A stretch of 64,000 nucleotides of DNA from SZUA-254 sp031379665 (GCA_031379665.1 JANNFI010000044.1:1-64000); one strand, 5' to 3'. Counted from the stretch's first letter, positions 31,703 to 40,446 are shown. Notes: generated by a model not told the origin, from the sequence alone. Translations and numbers: made by a program.

Positions 31703-34700
31703 ATGTTTGCGCGTTTGATCAACCTCCTCCGGTTCCCCTGTTCCCGTGTCGTCCTCGTCCTCGTCCTGGCGATCGCCTCTCGCGTGCCGGCGCGCTCGCA
31801 GGCGACGGGCGCCTCGGTCGATACCCTCATCAGCGCATCCCCGGGCGACACCCTCCTGATGCTCGGCACTCAGTTCGTCCTTCCGGGCAGCCTCACCCTC
31901 AGCCTCGGCGCCGACACCCTCGTCCCGGGGTCGGACTTCATCCTCGACGGGCGTAATGGCGTCGTGCGTTTTTCCGCACCTGCGGCATCCTACAGCCGCG
32001 ACGCCACGGGGTCTGCTATCTTTCGGGCCCGCTACGAATTTCTCCCCTTCACGTTCAGGGATGCCTACCGGCTCCGCTCACCGGTCATCCTCAGGGATAC
32101 CGCGACGGGGAGGGTCGACACCATCTACCGCACGGCGGCCGACTTCACATCGGAGGATTTCTTCGGCACGCGACTGCGCAAGAGCGGGTCGCTGGTCAGG
32201 GGGGTCCAGGCCGGAAGCGACCGGGACCTGACCCTCAACTCCGGTTTCCGGCTCCAAATGTCGGGCAACCTCTCCGACGACCTTGAAATCCTCGCATCGC
32301 TCACCGACGAGAACAGCCCGCTGCAGGCCGAGGGGACGACGCAGAGTCTCCAGGAACTGGACCGCGTCTTCATTGAGCTTCGCAGTCCCGGGGCCGGCGC
32401 AACGGTGGGAGACCTCTTCCTCGGATTTTCGGAGGGGGAGTTCGGCCGCCTCACGAGGAAGCTCCGGGGGGCGCTCGGATCCTGGACTTCCCGGGCCCCG
32501 TCGCTCAGGGGCGGCGCCGAGGCGGGAGCCGCCTCCGTCCGGGGGAAGTATACGTCCAATGAAATCCAGGGGATCGACGGGGTACAGGGGCCCTATCGCC
32601 TCGTCGGGGGAAACAACGAATACCCCGTCATCGTCATCGCGGGGACCGAGCGGGTCTTCATCGATGGCCGGGAGGTGACACGGGGACTGATGAACGATTA
32701 CACGGTCGATTACAGCCTCGGCGAGGTGACCTTCACTTCCCGCCGCCGGATCACGTTCGCGTCGAGGATCGTTGTTGAATTCGAACACACCGATCAGCGC
32801 TACGCCAGGAATCTCCTGGGCGCGCGCGCGCGCCTCGCTTCGGACGACGGGGGCTGGAGCATCGGGGGGATGGCGGCCCGCGAGGACGACGACGAAGACG
32901 CGCTCCAGGACGCGAGCCTCACGTCGGAGGACAGGGAGATCCTGGCCGCAGCGGGGGACTCGCCGGCCCTCGCCGCCCGTTCGGGAGTCGTGTTCGCCGG
33001 GCCGGGGAAGGGAAAATATGAACTGAGGGATACGACGCTCCTTTTCCCCCCGCCCGCAGGGCTGATCGACACCTCGATCCTGGTCTACAACCCTTCGGAC
33101 ACCGCGCTGGCCCTCTACAATGCGACGTTTACCTTCATCCGGAGCGGCGGGGGGGATTATGAAAAAATTTCCACAGGGCATTACCGGTATGCGGGGCCCG
33201 GGAACGGATCGTACCTTCCGGTGGTCGTCCTCCCGTTCGCCGAGCGGCACGATTTCGCCAATGTGGCGGTCGCCGGTTCACTCACCGGCGGCCTCAGCGT
33301 GGCGGGCGAATACGCCGCGTCGTCGTTCGACCGGAACACCTTCTCCGGGCTCGACGACGAGGACAACGAGGGCGGGGCATATGATGTTTCCGTCAGGTTC
33401 GCCAGGCCGGGGGTGTCGGTCGCAGGCGTGACTCTCGCGGCGATCGAGTTGAAGGCGCGGCAGCGCGAAACCGGCAGGGATTTCAGTCCGCTCGAGCGCT
33501 ACGATGAAGTCGAATTCAAACGGAACTGGAACACGGGTAATGAACGGACCGGGCGCGACCTGTTGCGGGACGCGGAAATCACCCTCACCCCCGTGGCGCC
33601 GCTCTCGATCGACGGGTATGTCGGGAACCTGAAACGGGGAGACCTCTTCTCCTCGGCGCGGTATTCAACCGCGCTCCGATATGGCGACGAGCTGCGCTAC
33701 TCGGCCGAGTTGCTCCGGAGCGACGACGGCGAGGCCGCACTCACCTCCGAACGGTGGAGGCAGGAGGGCGCGGGCCGGGTCGCAATCGGAATGGTCGTCC
33801 CCCGGGTCCACGCCAGCGGCGAGCGGTTCAGCGAGCGGGAGCCCGGCGTCGACACGCTCCGTCCCGCGAGTTACGGGTTTGGCGAAATCACACCCGGCAT
33901 ATCGGTGGACAGCGTCCTCGACATGAGTTTTTCCGCGGACTTCGGTATCCGGCGCGACGACTCGGTCCGCAACGGAAGGTTGACCCCCGCCGTGCTGTCC
34001 TATCTCCAGACGTACGGCTGGAAATACGACGGGGGGGGATGGGTGAGTACCGGTCTCGACCTCCTCCTGCAGAAACGACAGTTCGATCCCGACTTCGTAC
34101 AAAGAAAGACGGAGAATAACGCCCTCGTCCGTTCGCTGACTCGCCTGACCCCGTGGAATCGCGCCCTCCAGGCCGATCTTTTCTACGAGGTAAGCCCGGA
34201 ACAATCGGCGAAACAGGAACGCCTATTCATGCAGGTCTCGTCGGGAACGGGAAACTACCGCTACGCGGGTGATCTCAACGGAAACGGGATCGTCGACGAG
34301 CCCGATTTCCGGCCGACACGGTACGATGCGGATTACGTCCTGGTCGTCGTACCCACCGACAACGTCGTCCCGGTCCTCAACCTGAAGTCGAGCGCCCGGG
34401 TGCGGTTCGATCTGTTACGCGCCTTCGCTCCCGGGGGGGGCGGGGCCGCCGGGCTACTTTCCCCGCTCTCTGGAGAGACCTACATCCGCGTCGAGGAAAA
34501 AAGTACCGACACAATCAAGAGCAACGTCTACCTCCTGAAGCTCCATACGTTCCGCGATCCGGCCCGGACGCTGCAGGGATCGGTCTATTTCCTCCAGGAA
34601 ATCAATCTCTTCGAATCCGACCCCGGGTTTTCTGTCAAATTCAGGTTTCAGCAGAAGCGGGGGTTCACACAGCTCTCGACCGGCGACGAGGCCGCCTACT

Positions 34701-35212
34701 CCCGGGAGCGGGGGGTGAGAGTGCGCTGGGCGCTCGGCGATGAACTCACGAACCAGGCTGAATTACGCCATGTGACGGACGATGTGGCCGCGGCGGCCGG
34801 TTCTTCACGGAACAGATCGGTCAGGGCCACGTTACTCGATTTCGACTGGACCTATCGCCCCGAAGGAGACATTGAATCCACCTTCGGTCTGAGCCTGGGA
34901 GACGCGAATAATTACGAACTCAGTTCGGCGGCGTTGAACGCCCAACGCCTCTCAGTCTCATACCTCCTTCCAAACACCGGGCGTGTTCGCGCTGATTTCA
35001 GGAGGGAGGAAGCGGTGATCACGGGGAGCACTGCCGACCTGCCGTTCGAACTGACGCAGGGACGAATTCGTGGAACCACATGGGTTTGGGGTTTTGGTTC
35101 TGAATACCGCTTGACCCGATTCCTCGAATCTTCAATGAGGTATGAAGGACGAAACGAGGGGATCCTGCCGACGGTCCACTCGGGCGACCTGGAGGTGCGG
35201 GCATTTTTTTGA
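31703..35212 (+). CDS. Very large outer-membrane beta-barrel protein, FCB-type, unknown function
   Basis: The protein has 1,169 residues. The ATG at 31703 follows its promoter and begins a signal peptide (LLRFPCSRVVLVLVLAIASRVPA). Residues 130-330 carry a conserved-looking block: GSLVRGVQAGSDRDLTLNSG, SLTDENSPLQAEGTTQSLQE, then GVQGPYRL and IVIAGTERVFIDG, with alternating hydrophobic/polar strands. Around residue 855 GDLNGNGIVDEPDF looks like a calcium-binding loop. The rest is antiparallel strand pattern, ending ...VRAFF with the terminal Phe of outer-membrane barrels. Similar giant hypothetical proteins are, from memory, frequent in Ignavibacteriota and relatives; a distant likeness to SprA/Sov-type translocons is possible but unproven. 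Confidence 0.75.
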   Translation: MFARLINLLRFPCSRVVLVLVLAIASRVPARSQATGASVDTLISASPGDTLLMLGTQFVLPGSLTLSLGADTLVPGSDFILDGRNGVVRFSAPAASYSRDATGSAIFRARYEFLPFTFRDAYRLRSPVILRDTATGRVDTIYRTAADFTSEDFFGTRLRKSGSLVRGVQAGSDRDLTLNSGFRLQMSGNLSDDLEILASLTDENSPLQAEGTTQSLQELDRVFIELRSPGAGATVGDLFLGFSEGEFGRLTRKLRGALGSWTSRAPSLRGGAEAGAASVRGKYTSNEIQGIDGVQGPYRLVGGNNEYPVIVIAGTERVFIDGREVTRGLMNDYTVDYSLGEVTFTSRRRITFASRIVVEFEHTDQRYARNLLGARARLASDDGGWSIGGMAAREDDDEDALQDASLTSEDREILAAAGDSPALAARSGVVFAGPGKGKYELRDTTLLFPPPAGLIDTSILVYNPSDTALALYNATFTFIRSGGGDYEKISTGHYRYAGPGNGSYLPVVVLPFAERHDFANVAVAGSLTGGLSVAGEYAASSFDRNTFSGLDDEDNEGGAYDVSVRFARPGVSVAGVTLAAIELKARQRETGRDFSPLERYDEVEFKRNWNTGNERTGRDLLRDAEITLTPVAPLSIDGYVGNLKRGDLFSSARYSTALRYGDELRYSAELLRSDDGEAALTSERWRQEGAGRVAIGMVVPRVHASGERFSEREPGVDTLRPASYGFGEITPGISVDSVLDMSFSADFGIRRDDSVRNGRLTPAVLSYLQTYGWKYDGGGWVSTGLDLLLQKRQFDPDFVQRKTENNALVRSLTRLTPWNRALQADLFYEVSPEQSAKQERLFMQVSSGTGNYRYAGDLNGNGIVDEPDFRPTRYDADYVLVVVPTDNVVPVLNLKSSARVRFDLLRAFAPGGGGAAGLLSPLSGETYIRVEEKSTDTIKSNVYLLKLHTFRDPARTLQGSVYFLQEINLFESDPGFSVKFRFQQKRGFTQLSTGDEAAYSRERGVRVRWALGDELTNQAELRHVTDDVAAAAGSSRNRSVRATLLDFDWTYRPEGDIESTFGLSLGDANNYELSSAALNAQRLSVSYLLPNTGRVRADFRREEAVITGSTADLPFELTQGRIRGTTWVWGFGSEYRLTRFLESSMRYEGRNEGILPTVHSGDLEVRAFF

Positions 35213-35515
35213 ACCGTTTCGTTCCACGGTGTTCCACGAGCCAACGCGCGATCTGCGGCGCGTGCCGCTCCCGGTCGACGAAGACCGAAACCATTTTTTG
35301 TCTTGCATTTCAAAAAGGAGATTGGTATACTATCACGCGATCCGCTCCGGATCGTTGCAACACAGATCATACCGTCTTCGATTCACGAAAGAGGAAATGC
35401 CCGGGGGGGAAATCGGTCACGTCCGCTGCGCTCATCTCTTTGTTCGTCCGTTATTCATCCTTAATTCACACTACTCACCAACGATTGAAGAAAAAGTTTT
35501 ATCCCCCTACTTCAC
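35213..35515 (+). other. 303-base gap with a promoter, a 5' hairpin and a candidate leader ORF
   Basis: This is the only gene-free stretch over 300 bases. It holds the ogt promoter at 35303-35331. A perfect 7-bp hairpin (CGATCCG-CTC-CGGATCG, 35338-35354) starts at the predicted first base of the transcript. Within the leader, AAAGAGG precedes an ATG at 35397 that opens a 55-codon frame ending at 35564, overlapping the ogt start. That leader ORF has no recognisable family and may be chance. The first 90 bases hold nothing I can name. Confidence 0.45.
35303..35331 (+). promoter_or_regulatory. Promoter upstream of ogt
   Basis: TTGCAT (35303-35308), a 17-base spacer and TATACT (35326-35331). The leader to ogt would be close to 180 bases, unusually long for this window. 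Confidence 0.75.
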
Positions 35516-36139
35516 ATGGCAGAACAGTTTGCAACAAGTGAGGCGACAAGGGTTTCAGGTTTGATCAGGAAGAAATTCCGGGGTGATGGTTCGAAGCGGC
35601 GTGGCGACGAGGACGATGCCCGCCAGGTGTCGACGAAAGTGTACTGCACGTCATTCGAATCCAAAATCGGGAGGATCTACGTGGCATCCACCGATCGCGG
35701 GGTCTGCAAGATCAGCGTCCCGAAGGAATCGAGGAAGGATTTTTTCGAGTGGCTGAAGAAGCATTTTGACGTCGACGTCATCATCGACAATCGCTCGAAA
35801 AACAAGGATGTTGTCGATCAGCTCAACCGGTATTTCAGTGGAAAGCTGGCCAAGTTCACAGTTCCCGTCGACCTGATCGGCACTCCGTTCCAGATGCGCG
35901 TCTGGAAGGAGCTCTCAAGGATCCCGTATGGGGTCACCTCGACCTACAAGCACGTGTCGCGGAAGGTCTCCGCTCCCAAAGGCTTCCAGGCAGTCGGGAG
36001 GGCCACCGGCCAGAATCCCCTTCCCATCATCATCCCGTGCCACCGGGTGCTGGGCGCCAACGGCGCGATGGTCGGGTACTCGTGCGGGGTCAAGACGAAG
36101 GAACTCCTCCTCCGGCTCGAGGGAGCCATCATCCTCTGA
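35516..36139 (+). CDS. ogt: Methylated-DNA-[protein]-cysteine S-methyltransferase
   Basis: The protein has 207 residues. It repairs O6-alkylguanine by moving the alkyl group to its own Cys175 in IIIPCHRVLG, the invariant PCHRV motif. TPFQMRVWKELSRIPYGVTSTY is the DNA-binding helix-turn-helix region, and the conserved Asn-rich GRATGQNP precedes the active site. A charged 40-residue N-terminal extension (SKRRGDEDDARQ) is longer than in most Ogt proteins and may be disordered. The helicase gene downstream has its own promoter, so the two need not be co-transcribed, though both serve DNA repair. Confidence 0.93.
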   Translation: MAEQFATSEATRVSGLIRKKFRGDGSKRRGDEDDARQVSTKVYCTSFESKIGRIYVASTDRGVCKISVPKESRKDFFEWLKKHFDVDVIIDNRSKNKDVVDQLNRYFSGKLAKFTVPVDLIGTPFQMRVWKELSRIPYGVTSTYKHVSRKVSAPKGFQAVGRATGQNPLPIIIPCHRVLGANGAMVGYSCGVKTKELLLRLEGAIIL

Positions 36140-36193
36140 CCGGCTCCGCCGCGGGCCGCGTCCGACCAGGGACGGCCCGGGGTTGTCCGGTGC

Positions 36194-36222
36194 TTGCGAG
36201 GCATCGGATATTCCCGTATACT
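36194..36222 (+). promoter_or_regulatory. Promoter of the UvrD/PcrA-type helicase gene
   Basis: TTGCGA (36194-36199), a 17-base spacer and TATACT (36217-36222), 23 bases before the ATG at 36246. Confidence 0.75.
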
Positions 36223-36245
36223 TTTCCCATGCGATCCCGGCCGTC

Positions 36246-38468
36246 ATGTCATTCCTGAACGATCTCAATCCCGTACAACAAGAGGCTGCCCGGTGTGTTG
36301 ACGGCCCCCTCCTCGTGCTCGCCGGTCCCGGGAGCGGCAAGACGCGGGTGCTGACCTACCGGATCGCCCACCTTCTCTCGCTCGGCGTCCCTCCCTGGAA
36401 AATCCTCTCGCTCACCTTCACGAACAAGGCGGCGGGGGAGATGCGGGAGCGTATCCTGAAACTGGTCGGGGAAGACGGTTCGAAGATCTGGATGGGAACA
36501 TTCCACGCGATGCTCGCGCGAATCATGCGCATCGACGGGGGGGCGCTCGGGTACGGCAGCAATTTCACCATCTACGACGCCTCCGACAGCCAGGGCCTCA
36601 TCAGGAACATCCAGCAGCGCCTCGGCATCCCCGCGCAGCAGTTCTCCACCTCGGGGCTCCAGTCGCGCATCAGCTCGGCGAAGAACCAGCTCGTCGACCC
36701 CGATTCCTATTCCTCCGCTGCCAACGACCTGGTCTCCGAGCGGACGGCTGTCGTCTACGCCGAGTACGAGAAGCAGTTGCGGCTGAACAATGCCCTCGAT
36801 TTCGACGACCTGCTGATCCGGCCGATCGACCTCTTCCGGAGGCACCCATCGATCCTGGAAAAATACACTGAGCGTTTCCATTTCGTCCTGGTGGACGAAT
36901 ACCAGGATACGAACAGGGCGCAATACGTCCTCCTGAGGCTCCTGGTCGAGAAGCGCCGGAACATCTGCGTCGTTGGCGACGATGCCCAGAGCATCTACTC
37001 GTTCCGCGGCGCCGACATCAGGAACATCCTGGAATTCGAGAAGGATTTCCCCGAGGCGAAGGTCGTCAGGCTCGAACAGAATTACCGCTCCACGGGCACC
37101 ATCATCGCAGCCGCCGACCACGTCATCCGGAGGAACGCGGACAGGCTCGTGAAGACCCTCTGGACGGAGAATCCCGGCGGCGAGCCGGTGACGGTGATGA
37201 CCTGCGACGGGGACCGGGAGGAGGCGGCAGTCGTGGTCAGCGCGATCTTCGACGAGATCAGGTCACACCAGCTCGACTTCCGCGATTTTGCCGTGATGTA
37301 CAGGACCAACGCCCAATCCCGCGTATTGGAGGACTCGCTTCGCAGGAACGCCATCCCGTACCGCCTGATCGGCGGGGTGGAATTCTACCAGCGAAAGGAA
37401 ATCAAGGACATCCTCGCCTATCTGCGGCTCGTCGTGAACCCGGCGGACAACGAGAGCTTCAACAGGATCATCAACGTTCCCGTGCGCGGAATCGGCAACG
37501 TGGCGCTCGCCCTCCTCAGGGAGTTCGCCGCGGCGAACGGAGTCGGCCTCCTCGAGGCTGCCCGGAGGGGCGCCGCAATATCCGGCCTCGGCAAGCGGGC
37601 CCACGCGGGGATGGCGGCGTTCGTCAGGATCGTCGACGACCACCGGAAGATCATCACTGAGGTGTCCGCCGGCGAGTTCACGCGCGTCCTCGTGGACGCG
37701 CTCGGAATCCTGCCGCTCCTGAAGGAAGAGGGGACCCCCGAGGCGATGGGTCGCTGGGAAAACATCCAGGAGCTCCTTTCGGCGCTCACCGAATATTCAG
37801 AGACGCGTCCCGACCCCACGCTCGAAAATTTCCTGCAGGAAGTTTCACTCCTCTCGAGCGTTGACCGGAGCGACTACGGCAAGAACGCGGTCACCCTCCT
37901 GACGCTCCATGCGGCCAAGGGCCTTGAATTCCCGGTCGTCTTCATCACCGGGATGGAAGAGGGGATCCTGCCGCTGTACAACGGGGGGGAGCCCGAGAGG
38001 AAGGAGATCGAGGAGGAGCGCCGCCTTTGCTACGTGGGGATGACGAGGGCGAAAACGAGGCTCTACTGCTCGAACGCCAAGGTGCGCCACCGTTTCGGCG
38101 AATATCTATCGCAGGTCCAGTCGAGGTTCATCGGGGAGATCCCGCGGGAATTATGCAGGACACTACCCTTCACCATGGGCGGAACCGGGAATGCCTCGCC
38201 CGGTGGGACCTCCCGAAGGTCTCAGCCCAAGCGCCGGCCGGCAGCCGATGACCGATGGGACCATAGCGACCCCGAAGTCGACATCGCGGAGTATGCCTCC
38301 GATGCAGGGGAACTCAAGCCGGGAATACTCGTCGAACACGAACAGTTCGGGAGGGGAAAGGTGGTGGAAATCGAGTACGCGGGAGAATCGACCAGGGCCG
38401 TCGTCGATTTCCGCGAGCACGGTCCCAAACACCTCATCCTGAAATACGCCAGGCTGAAGAGAGTCTAG
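36246..38468 (+). CDS. pcrA: ATP-dependent 3'-5' DNA helicase of the UvrD/PcrA family
   Basis: The protein has 740 residues, a full-length SF1A helicase. Walker A AGPGSGKT is at 26-33, motif Ia TFTNKAAGEMRERI follows, motif II is VDEYQDT at 216-222, motif III VVGDDAQSIYSFRGAD, motif IV LEQNYRST and motif VI near VGMTRAKTRLY. It unwinds DNA in excision and mismatch repair and removes recombinase filaments. The C-terminal 60 residues (EHEQFGRGKVVEIE) match the PcrA/UvrD Tudor-like domain that contacts RNA polymerase. The start at 36246 begins MSFLNDLNPVQQEAA, as expected. Confidence 0.95.
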   Translation: MSFLNDLNPVQQEAARCVDGPLLVLAGPGSGKTRVLTYRIAHLLSLGVPPWKILSLTFTNKAAGEMRERILKLVGEDGSKIWMGTFHAMLARIMRIDGGALGYGSNFTIYDASDSQGLIRNIQQRLGIPAQQFSTSGLQSRISSAKNQLVDPDSYSSAANDLVSERTAVVYAEYEKQLRLNNALDFDDLLIRPIDLFRRHPSILEKYTERFHFVLVDEYQDTNRAQYVLLRLLVEKRRNICVVGDDAQSIYSFRGADIRNILEFEKDFPEAKVVRLEQNYRSTGTIIAAADHVIRRNADRLVKTLWTENPGGEPVTVMTCDGDREEAAVVVSAIFDEIRSHQLDFRDFAVMYRTNAQSRVLEDSLRRNAIPYRLIGGVEFYQRKEIKDILAYLRLVVNPADNESFNRIINVPVRGIGNVALALLREFAAANGVGLLEAARRGAAISGLGKRAHAGMAAFVRIVDDHRKIITEVSAGEFTRVLVDALGILPLLKEEGTPEAMGRWENIQELLSALTEYSETRPDPTLENFLQEVSLLSSVDRSDYGKNAVTLLTLHAAKGLEFPVVFITGMEEGILPLYNGGEPERKEIEEERRLCYVGMTRAKTRLYCSNAKVRHRFGEYLSQVQSRFIGEIPRELCRTLPFTMGGTGNASPGGTSRRSQPKRRPAADDRWDHSDPEVDIAEYASDAGELKPGILVEHEQFGRGKVVEIEYAGESTRAVVDFREHGPKHLILKYARLKRV

Positions 38469-38483
38469 GGGTCCAGCGCTGAT

Positions 38484-38516
38484 CCGTTGAATTTCAATTG
38501 AGTTTCAATCGATTGT
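38484..38516 (+). repeat. 11-bp tandem repeat, three units, overlapping a promoter
   Basis: Units CCGTTGAATTT, CAATTGAGTTT and CAATCGATTGT stand at exact 11-base steps. The TTGAGT of the second unit (38498-38503) is placed 17 bases before TATGTT (38521-38526) and can act as the -35 box for the DUF2007 gene. Confidence 0.75.
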
Positions 38517-38526
38517 TTCGTATGTT
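38498..38526 (+). promoter_or_regulatory. Promoter of the DUF2007 gene, -35 inside the 11-bp repeat
   Basis: TTGAGT (38498-38503), 17-base spacer, TATGTT (38521-38526). The expected start is about 6 bases before the ATG at 38539, so the message may be almost leaderless. Confidence 0.55.
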
Positions 38527-38538
38527 GCCCCAGCAACC

Positions 38539-38778
38539 ATGAAAAGCCATGACGACAATACGATCCCGGTGGCCTTCTTCTCGAACGAGATCGAGGCCGA
38601 GCTCGCCCAGGCGACGCTCTCGGCGGCGGGCATCGAGTCGGTCCTGAAGTACGAAGATATGGGTGGAATGATGCCGTCCCTCCTCCAGACCGACGGCGTG
38701 GCGCTCCTCGTCAGGAAAGACCAGTACGCCGAAGCGCAGACCGTCCTCACTACGCCCGCGACCGAATCGCCGGAGTAA
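38539..38778 (+). CDS. DUF2007-type putative signal-transducing protein
   Basis: The protein has 79 residues. The pattern VAFFSNEIEAELAQATLSAAGIESVLKYEDMGG followed by ALLVRKDQYAEAQTVL is that of DUF2007, a small ferredoxin-like fold found beside PII-like signalling proteins in some genomes. Its function is not established. It lies between the helicase and a convergent membrane protein gene and has its own probable promoter within an 11-bp repeat. Confidence 0.8.
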   Translation: MKSHDDNTIPVAFFSNEIEAELAQATLSAAGIESVLKYEDMGGMMPSLLQTDGVALLVRKDQYAEAQTVLTTPATESPE

Positions 38779-38812
38779 CCCGGCCCCCGATCCATCTACC
38801 TGGTCCAGCCTG

Positions 38813-39160
38813 TCAACCCTGTTTCTTCGCGGCGATCGAGTAATAGACCACCAGCCCCAGACCCGCGAACAAGGTGATCAGTCCGATCATAGCGCCGTCG
38901 CGGATTCCGTACACCGCGTCGAGGTAGTTGCCGAGCAGCGTCGCGATCCCCACGAAGACGAACAGGATGCCCCACTTCAGCACGCCCAGCGGGTTGGCGC
39001 GGAATTGACCGCGCGCGAAGAGCGTCTTGATGTCCTCCGAAGACATCCCTTTTTCGATCATCGTGAGCCGCTCGCGGTGCCTGCTGGCGATGTGCATGAT
39101 GATGACGGCGGCTGTAGAGATAAACAGGACGATCGGGATGTAGACTTCCACTTGATCCAT
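38813..39160 (-). CDS. DUF6249-type small membrane protein
   Basis: The protein has 115 residues: an N-terminal helix (VYIPIVLFISTAAVIIMHIA), the segment RHRERLTMIEKGMSSEDI, which is the hallmark of this family, then two more hydrophobic helices (WGILFVFVGIATLLG and MIGLITLFAGLGLVVYYSI). Genes of this type are often beside ECF sigma factors in Bacteroidota, as here, where the sigma gene is divergent across 150 bases. A good ribosome site (AGGAGGTAC) precedes the ATG. Function unknown; a membrane partner of the sigma system is possible. Confidence 0.75.
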   Translation of the reverse strand: MDQVEVYIPIVLFISTAAVIIMHIASRHRERLTMIEKGMSSEDIKTLFARGQFRANPLGVLKWGILFVFVGIATLLGNYLDAVYGIRDGAMIGLITLFAGLGLVVYYSIAAKKQG

Positions 39161-39190
39161 GGCAGTACCTCCTGGCGATGTGAGACGACG

Positions 39191-39312
39191 AACCTTTTAC
39201 CCTTTTGACCGTACAACGGCGTGCGGGGTTTCGGCTCCAGCGCGCTTTCCGAAAAATAATTTGTGGGGTGAAACCTTCCGGACCCAAAACCGGTCGAAAG
39301 AGGTAAAAGGTT
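39191..39312. promoter_or_regulatory. Divergent control region with an 11-bp inverted repeat
   Basis: The arms AACCTTTTACC (39191-39201) and GGTAAAAGGTT (39302-39312) are perfect inverted copies 100 bases apart. One arm overlaps the TTG start of the sigma gene; the other sits 30 bases before the divergent gene. Between them TGAAACC (39269-39275) and CGGTCG (39291-39296) resemble ECF-type -35 and -10 elements, suggesting autoregulation. Confidence 0.45.
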
Positions 39313-39892
39313 GATTCAACTTTCGGACGAGGAGATTGTCGCACGCCTCAGGAATGGAGAGACGCGGCTGTTCCCGACGCTCATCGGGCGGTACAGGGAC
39401 AGGGGTTTTTCGCTCGCGCTCCGGATCCTCAGGAACACTCAGGATGCCGAGGAGGCGCTCCAGGATGCCTTCGTGCGCGCGTACAACGGTATTGCGAAAT
39501 TCGAGGGAACGTCTGCGTTTGGGACCTGGTTCTACCGCATCCTCTATAATGTGTGCATGAGCGCGCTGGCGAGACGGAAGCAGGTGTCGATCTTCGCCGA
39601 GCCGGGCGAGGGCGACCTCCCTGATCCCGGACCGGAGCCGGAGCTGCCAGGGGATTATTCCGGGTTCGAGATGCGCGACCTCGTTTCGCGGGTGGAATCG
39701 GTCGTCTCGAGGATGCCGGCGAAGTACGCTTCAATCATTTCGATGTTCTACGTGCAAGAACTGACGTACGCCGAAATAGCTGATGTCACGGGGCTCCCGG
39801 CGGGGACGGTGAAGACCCATCTCTTCCGGGCCCGGCTCTTGCTCCAGAAGGAAATGCACAAGGAACTAAACCAGGACACGGTGATCGTATGA
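39311..39892 (+). CDS. ECF RNA polymerase sigma factor (SigW/RpoE-like)
   Basis: The protein has 193 residues. It has sigma region 2 (GFSLALRILRNTQDAEEALQDAFVRAYNGIAKFEG, about residues 32-66, with FGTWFYRILYNVC) and region 4 (LTYAEIADVTGLPAGTVKTHLFRARLLL). Sigma-70 regions 1 and 3 are absent, which defines ECF factors. The start is TTG at 39311 with AGAGGTAAAAGG upstream. The stop overlaps the ATG of the anti-sigma-like gene (ATGA), so both are made together. Its signal is unknown. Confidence 0.92.
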   Translation: MIQLSDEEIVARLRNGETRLFPTLIGRYRDRGFSLALRILRNTQDAEEALQDAFVRAYNGIAKFEGTSAFGTWFYRILYNVCMSALARRKQVSIFAEPGEGDLPDPGPEPELPGDYSGFEMRDLVSRVESVVSRMPAKYASIISMFYVQELTYAEIADVTGLPAGTVKTHLFRARLLLQKEMHKELNQDTVIV

Positions 39893-40446
39893 ACCATCCC
39901 GCACGCCAGACACTGCTCGAATACGCCTGGAGCGTTCCCGGAGACCCGGGTTTCTCGGAGACGGCCGAACACATCGCCGGATGTCCCCGTTGTCGCGGCG
40001 CGCTGGCGGCGGTGCGAGCCGTCGAGCAATCGCTCCACCGGCTCGGCGTGCAGCGTCCGTCCGCGGCGTTCACCCGCGATCTGCTGAAGAAGCTCGGGAT
40101 GCGGGAAACGACGCCGATCTGGTGGACCTTCCTGAAGAATTTCGCCCCAATCCTTGCCTCGGGAGTGGTGGCGGCGGCGGTGATCGCGCTGGGTTCGTCG
40201 ACGTCGGGAGATGCGGAGCCGTCGCTCAGGAAATCGCTCTTTGGCGTGCGGCCGGCGATGGAGGCGCTGATGGCGGGGGTCGATGGATGTACGGCGTGGA
40301 CGACGGGCATCGCAGCGAAGTACCTCACGTTCAGTCTCGGCTCGGACGCGATTTCCCTGGCGATGTTCCTCTGCTTCCTCTTCGCCGGGATCGGTCTCCT
40401 CGACCGTTTCCTCCTCGGGCCGATGCTCCGCAGAAAAAATTACTGA
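39889..40446 (+). CDS. Anti-sigma factor-like membrane protein with zinc-finger domain
   Basis: The protein has 185 residues. The N-terminus carries a zf-HC2 pattern, His-x3-Cys-x2-Cys in ETAEHIAGCPRCRGAL, typical of zinc anti-sigma domains that bind the cognate ECF factor. Two hydrophobic segments follow (FAPILASGVVAAAVIAL and ISLAMFLCFLFAGIGLLD), so it is an integral membrane protein with a periplasmic section between them. It is translationally coupled to the sigma gene. Its end overlaps the 3' end of the convergent uppP gene by 7 bases. Confidence 0.85.
   Translation: MNHPARQTLLEYAWSVPGDPGFSETAEHIAGCPRCRGALAAVRAVEQSLHRLGVQRPSAAFTRDLLKKLGMRETTPIWWTFLKNFAPILASGVVAAAVIALGSSTSGDAEPSLRKSLFGVRPAMEALMAGVDGCTAWTTGIAAKYLTFSLGSDAISLAMFLCFLFAGIGLLDRFLLGPMLRRKNY

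Noticed and set aside
36140..36190. Terminator after ogt
   Set aside because: A GC-rich hairpin is present around 36151-36182, but no T-run follows it.
36249..37121. A 290-codon minus-strand frame opposite the helicase gene
   Set aside because: Its acidic, valine-rich composition is the reverse reading of the helicase codons; no motif found.
39140..39210. A separate small gene on the plus strand in the gap before the sigma gene
   Set aside because: The frame is antisense to the DUF6249 start and has no ribosome site.
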